A stretch of DNA of 25,622 bases from Mesotaenium endlicherianum (Eukaryota > Streptophyta > Zygnematophyceae > Zygnematales > Mesotaeniaceae): positions 31,800-57,421 of the forward strand of contig WELA01011641.1 in assembly GCA_009602735.1 (NCBI GenBank), in the 5' to 3' direction. A program made the translations under genes and the position numbers. The notes beneath the pieces are model-generated. The model saw only the letters and a list, made by a program, of their open reading frames with translations. It had not been told where the DNA came from and searched no databases. This document shows positions 21,250-25,622 of the stretch, one piece after another; the first letter of the stretch is position 1, and the number at the start of each line of letters is the position of its first letter.

Positions 21250-22490
21250 GATGTACAAAGTTGCCAGCCGAAGAGTCGGAACTTAGGATTGAATGGGAAG
21301 GGCGGGGAAGAGTCGGGAATAAGTGGGAATCAAGATGTGGGGAAGAGCATAAAATTGTAAATTATCAAAATTATATTGACCCGAGTGGTAGAGCCAGCAG
21401 AAACCTAGGTGCAGAACACTCGCACATCAACACCGCAAGGCACAGTAGGCAGTCAAAAACGTTTCAAGGTTAGCTACTTTCTGACATCATGAAATCATGA
21501 CAAGTACCGTCACCTAATCTTGTTCTTTACAATCTTTCTCTTCTATTCTCTCCCGAGGTCGTCAAGTGTCCGAGTTAAGGCACTCTCAATCTTCAGAGCA
21601 ACGCCATACGGCAAAACAACCCAAACTTTAACGATTATCTACGATTCTTTGTACAATTTGAGAAGTGCGCCATCAACTGTTTTGCCCTCTGTGACCAGTA
21701 ATGGCGCTCCTACGTGTATATTTTGGAGGTTACACAAGCTTGCTGTATATACATGGTATATATGTGCTGGTCGATACGCATCATTACCAGCAGCGCTGGC
21801 ATCCATTCTTTTTGGAAGGGCCTGCATACACAAGCTAGAGCGATACTTGACTGACAAATAAAATTACAAAAGAACACTTTCCTACGCACGAAGTGCGTGG
21901 TTTGTTCTTTTCTGCCAAGGACAGAACACTCCAAAGCAAGGTTATTCGATGCTGTCGTGGAAATAATGTCTAAAGACAAATCAGTGAAGTACAAGAAGAA
22001 CAAGAACTTAGTCTAACCTGTCGAGGTCACCCTAAAACTACTCTTGAAATGCTTGTTTTTGCTAGGGCTTGCAAGGTAAGTATTCAAGGTGAGTTTAAGC
22101 AAGCCATCGAAAGCAACTGATGCGAATTTAGTAAGGGCAGAGTGCATGCCAGCCCTAACATACATCGTCCTCCAGAGCAAACTTCAGCAATACTACTGTA
22201 CAGGCCACTACGAAAGCATATAAGCAAGCATAGCACCTCCACTAACTAAGACATCAATAAGTCGGACTAGGACGGCTCCGTCCTTTTCATCTGCCAAGCT
22301 ATGACCACCCCCCCATGCTACAACCATGCTACGACAAACAGGCGGCACGATGGGGAGGCTTTCAGCAAGCCTAGCGCCAGCTGGGCACCGCTCCAGGGTA
22401 GAGCCCATCGGGCGCACAGGCAGGCAGGCCGGCAGGCGGGGAGGCACATCGAGACCAAGCAGACAGGCCCACTGTGACAGAGCCACCTGT

Positions 22491-22513
22491 CCCCTGTCCC
22501 CTGCCCCCTGCCC
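22491..22513 (-). promoter_or_regulatory. UXS: Potential G-quadruplex in the UXS 3' UTR
   Basis: On the minus (transcript) strand this reads GGG, GGGGG, GGGG, GGGG separated by loops of CA, CA and ACA, with another GG after a further ACA. It fits the G3+N1-7 rule and starts 43 bases after the UXS stop codon. It could affect RNA stability, localisation or 3'-end processing; folding has not been shown. Confidence 0.5.
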
Positions 22514-22556
22514 GTGCGGAGAGCGCCCAGCCCCCGCGTGCTTGCTCAATTGCGCC

Positions 22557-23085
22557 TTAGTCCACCTGCTTGCGGTCGCTGAAGATGCGCTTGCGGAAGT
22601 CCTCCACCATGAGGGGCAGGCCGTCGCGCAGTGCGATCTTGGGCGTCCAGCCCAGCTGCTCCGTGGCCTTGGCAATGTCGGGCTTGCGCATGTGCGGGTC
22701 GTCCTGCGTGTTCTCGCGGAACACGATCTTGGCGTCCGCGTCAATCACTTCCCTCACCACCTGCAGCAACGGCACGGCATGGTTATCAGCACTGTGAGGA
22801 ATTTGGCTCACCACCACCAGCAACAGCAGCGGCCGGCAGCGGCAGCGGCAAGCCAGGGGAGAGAGGAGAGGGGGGATACTGCAAGCCCCGTTGTCCACCT
22901 CGTACTCTTGCCGCGAGAACCTGTCAAAATGAATCAATCCTTTAAAGGGCATGCAGGCAACCGACACCTGGAGGCAGCTACCTGCGCGTGAGTGCCTCTG
23001 CCTCATTGCAGAGCGAGTTCGAATCCAGGGGGTCCAGCAGGTCTCGAGATAGGCACACGTGCACGCACACGCACACGCACACATT

Positions 23086-23162
<77 letters not shown>

Positions 23163-25297
23163 ACATGCAAACTCAAGCACGCACCTGTGCCAGCTCAAGC
23201 ATGGAGAACTCCCCAGGGTTGCCCAGGTTGAAGGGCCCGATGTGCTCGCCCTCCATCAGCCTCATCAGCCCGTCCACCTGTCATGCATCCAGCACCCGAC
23301 GGACGCGTGCACCAGATTGCACTCAGGCTCCTCTCCTCTCCTCCAAAAACCAGCAGCAGCAAGCATACGACAATTGAGGGTCCCTTGACAGTACACATCA
23401 CATCCTTTGGCTGCAGACCAAGCCCCCGACACCTGGCACGTGCAGGGGAGTCTATGTGCACATGCTATACGCGTCTCTCAGAGCGTATTGCAGCGACCAT
23501 CTACTGAACGGCTCAGGCGGCAATGATTCATCCCTCCCCCTACGCTCAGGGTGGATCCTCCCTTTCTGAAGTTTCAGCACGTCATGGCATGTAGCACGCG
23601 GGCTGACGGGGAGAGAACCTCGGGCCATCCAGTATCGCACATTGCACGCATGTGTGTGTGTCCATCATTCCACGCTAATGCTCGTGCAAGGGGGACAAAG
23701 GGGAGGGGAAGACAAGGGAAAAGCCGCAGCAAGGCAAGGGAGGGGACTCACAAGGTCGGACACAAACTGGAAGCTGCGCGTCTGCTTGCCGTCGCCATAC
23801 ACCGTCATGCCCTCCTTGCGCAGAGCCTGCGCCCCCCTCCCAGAAAAAGACGAGCACACACGCCAGCGCGGCAGAGCCAAACAATCAGCACCTCTCCAGC
23901 GCCACCGTTGGGCAGCGAGTGCTTGCCACACCTCACATTGAAATGACTAGACTAGAATAAAGAAGGCAGGGGCACGAGAGGTACAGGGCCAGCGAGCGGA
24001 GGCTGCTCTTAGACATGGCGCCTCCCACGCGGTGTACAGCTACAAAAAGGGCACCGGGAAACGCACGTTGCCTTCCGCGGCCGAGAGGTCTGCGCGACGA
24101 TTGGCCCCACTGGCCTTTGCAAAGGGGGTCAAAGGGGTCAAAGGGGGTCAAAGGGGGTCAAAGCCAAGCGCCGTTGCGGCTGACACGGGACAATAGACTC
24201 CTGTGCACCCCTGCAAACTACTACTGACGCCCCGCACTCTGTGATCTTGACATTGCCCGCAGCCAGCTAGCCTGCTCGGGAGCGAGCTGGGAAAGGCCAC
24301 GAGTGTCGAGCCAACCACAGAAAATTCCTTGAACACTGATGTGCTGAAATCGTCCACGACGGACTGGGAGGTAGGCACCAGACTGGAGAACAGGTGGAAG
24401 GAGCAGCGACGGCGGAGAGAGCTGCTAGCAGATACAGAGCACACGCACGAGTGCGCGCACGCACGCGCGGACACACACCTGGGCGACGAAGTTGCTGACG
24501 ACGCGACCGTCGTCGATGCACATGCGCGGCCCGTACGTGTTGAAGATGCGCGCAATCCGCACCTGCGCTCCCACAGGCAGACGGGGACGAGGGCCAACGA
24601 GCTCAGCATGGGCGCCACCTGGAGGGAGTGTGGGGGGTCTGTCTGCCCGCACGTGCTGGAGCAAGCACGCTGCTGCCGCTGCCGCTGCCGCTGGTGATGA
24701 CATCTGTTGTAGGCTCCTCGGACACAGGACAGGCCAGCATACTGGTGGAGAGAGAGAGAGGGCACCCGCGAAAAAAAGGCCCTCTAATGAGGCAGCACTA
24801 ATGAGGCCCTCTAATGAGGCAGGTGCACTGTCAAAGGGAAGCATCTTGAGCAACCTCCTCAGGGTGAACGTTGCAACCTAAAGCTCGGCCCCAGAGCGGA
24901 TGCCGCAGGGGAGCACGCTCGCGGACGGTCGAGCTCACGCTCGCCGCACGCTGCTCGCCTGCTGCGATCTTGCCAGAGACAACAACCGAGAGCAGCAACG
25001 GCAACGGCAAAAGAGGGGCTGGCAGGGGACGATGGACCAGCGGTTTGCTCAGAGGCCTCGTGCTATCCTCATCTGGAAAATGCAAGGACCTGAAGACACA
25101 CAAAGGCCGCTCTGCAAATTTGCAGCTGCAGCTGTCACCTGGCCGGAGCCCCCAATGCCGTCGGGAGGACCGGCAGAAGCGTGGGCATGGCAGGACGGAA
25201 GGGGTGGAAGCACTGACCTCGACGCCTGCGCCGCGGTGATAGTCCATGGTCAGAGTCTCCGCCACACGCTTGCCCTCGTCGTAGCAACTGCGCACGC
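22557..25297 (-). CDS. UXS: UDP-glucuronate decarboxylase (UDP-xylose synthase), 3' part
   Basis: The last five exons are present on the minus strand: 25218-25297, 24479-24562, 23752-23826, 23185-23277 and 22557-22760. They encode 177 residues plus a split first codon, ending RKQVD then TAA. The enzyme converts UDP-glucuronate to UDP-xylose using bound NAD. The visible part starts at [20 protein letters not shown], where YDEGK is the catalytic Tyr-x-x-x-Lys pair of this short-chain dehydrogenase family. It continues with [63 protein letters not shown] and [24 protein letters not shown], the CIDD in PRMCIDDGR, and [16 protein letters not shown] resemble the membrane-anchored Golgi UXS class (UXS1/2/4) more than the cytosolic class (UXS3/5/6). 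The N-terminal anchor and the NAD-binding Rossmann motif are outside the window. Introns of 424, 474, 652 and 655 bases hold only simple repeats. Confidence 0.95.
23088..23152. repeat. (GA)n microsatellite, (CU)n in the UXS transcript
   Basis: About 32 GA units are followed by a G run to 23161. The repeat lies in the last UXS intron (22761-23184). In the transcript this is a C run and then a CU tract starting about 23 bases after the 5' splice site at 23184. Confidence 0.95.
24120..24162. repeat. Four tandem copies of a GGGGGTCAAA unit
   Basis: The 10-11 base unit GGGG(G)TCAAA is repeated four times in the UXS intron between 23827 and 24478. One copy lacks a G. On the transcript strand it is TTTGACCCC(C), which contains TTGAC in each unit. 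Confidence 0.85.
24778..24822. repeat. Two copies of an 18-base unit with 27-base period
   Basis: GGCCCTCTAATGAGGCAG occurs at 24778 and again at 24805. An additional CTAATGAGG core lies between them. It lies in the UXS intron 24563-25217. Confidence 0.8.
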
Positions 25298-25327
25298 CTG
25301 CTCCATGCCATGCCCACCCCACACGAG

Positions 25328-25400
<73 letters not shown>

Positions 25401-25622
25401 NAGAGAGAGAGAGAGAGCTTTATAAATACAAAAGGACCCCAGAACACAAGACGTGCGTCCTCAACCTCGCCACACCGCATGCGATACATTAAACCTTCCG
25501 GATGAAATACACAAGCTTGCAAGTCCGCATTCAGGCCCGAACACACACCGCCCCGCGAGCTCAGCAGCGTTCCTCGCACCCCCCGCACCAGCCCCAGCAA
25601 ACATCCCCTCCCCCTCCCCCCC
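25298..25622. other. UXS intron sequence up to the window edge
   Basis: No upstream UXS exon (for example the segment before VRSCYDEGK with its YGDP-type motif) could be found here. The sequence is a GA repeat, then mixed sequence, then a C-rich end. It is therefore probably intronic, with the rest of UXS beyond the right edge. Confidence 0.6.
25331..25417. repeat. (GA)n microsatellite containing an N
   Basis: A long uninterrupted GA repeat has a single N at 25401, so its length is not reliable. In the UXS transcript it is a CU tract about 35 bases upstream of the 3' splice site at 25298. Confidence 0.95.

Larger units (their letters stand above)
20849..22556. other. Region between the methyltransferase and UXS genes
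   Basis: It holds the promoter and 5' UTR of the methyltransferase-like gene on the left and the UXS 3' UTR on the right. Between them is AT-rich DNA with no supported exon. A short GGTC/GATC tandem tract lies at about 21218-21249. Open frames here show no family motif or consistent splice structure. Confidence 0.5.

Noticed and set aside
23059..23231. Arg-Glu repeat proteins
   Set aside because: They are translations of the GA microsatellite in a UXS intron.

Overview
The window is nuclear DNA of a green plant, most likely a streptophyte alga. A land plant is possible and I cannot name the species. The evidence is five intron-rich genes with GT-AG introns. Four belong to plant families: a double B-box (BBX/DBB) protein, an F-box protein of the Arabidopsis At2g27310/At2g36090 type, a methyltransferase-like protein of the At1g29790 type, and a Golgi-type UDP-glucuronate decarboxylase (UXS). 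There are no bacterial operons, CRISPR arrays, rRNA genes or recognisable transposons.

Layout. Bases 1-3019 (+) hold an unrecognised multi-exon gene with a coiled-coil end. Its 5' part may lie outside the window. Bases 3020-6209 are AT-rich and intergenic, ending in the likely promoter of the BBX gene. Bases 6210-9232 (+) are a complete 5-exon BBX gene. Bases 9233-10641 separate two convergent genes. Bases 10642-12730 (-) are the F-box gene. Bases 12731-14725 are mostly non-coding, with one doubtful exon-like block. Bases 14726-20848 (-) are a 7-exon methyltransferase-like gene whose exon phases all agree and give 417 codons. Bases 20849-22556 are intergenic. Bases 22557-25297 (-) are the last five exons of UXS, with its N-terminus beyond the right edge.

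I rebuilt exons by combining open frames, splice sites, phase agreement and family motifs. The four recognised genes join in frame at every junction. The two right-hand genes, UXS and the methyltransferase-like gene, lie head-to-tail and both are expected to act in the Golgi. UXS makes UDP-xylose for wall polysaccharides. The partner's substrate is unknown.

The most unusual window-wide signal is in the introns. In all five genes, C-rich, CT-rich or GT-rich simple sequence on the transcript strand begins within a few tens of bases of many 5' splice sites, while long poly-G tracts lie deeper inside. Some tracts are affected by assembly: two poly-C runs are exactly 92 bases long and each ends in a lone N. 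I found no evidence for a wholly new multi-gene system. The best leads are the intron pattern, the unknown first gene, the paired CArG boxes inside an inverted repeat after the BBX stop codon, and the possible G-quadruplex just after the UXS stop codon.
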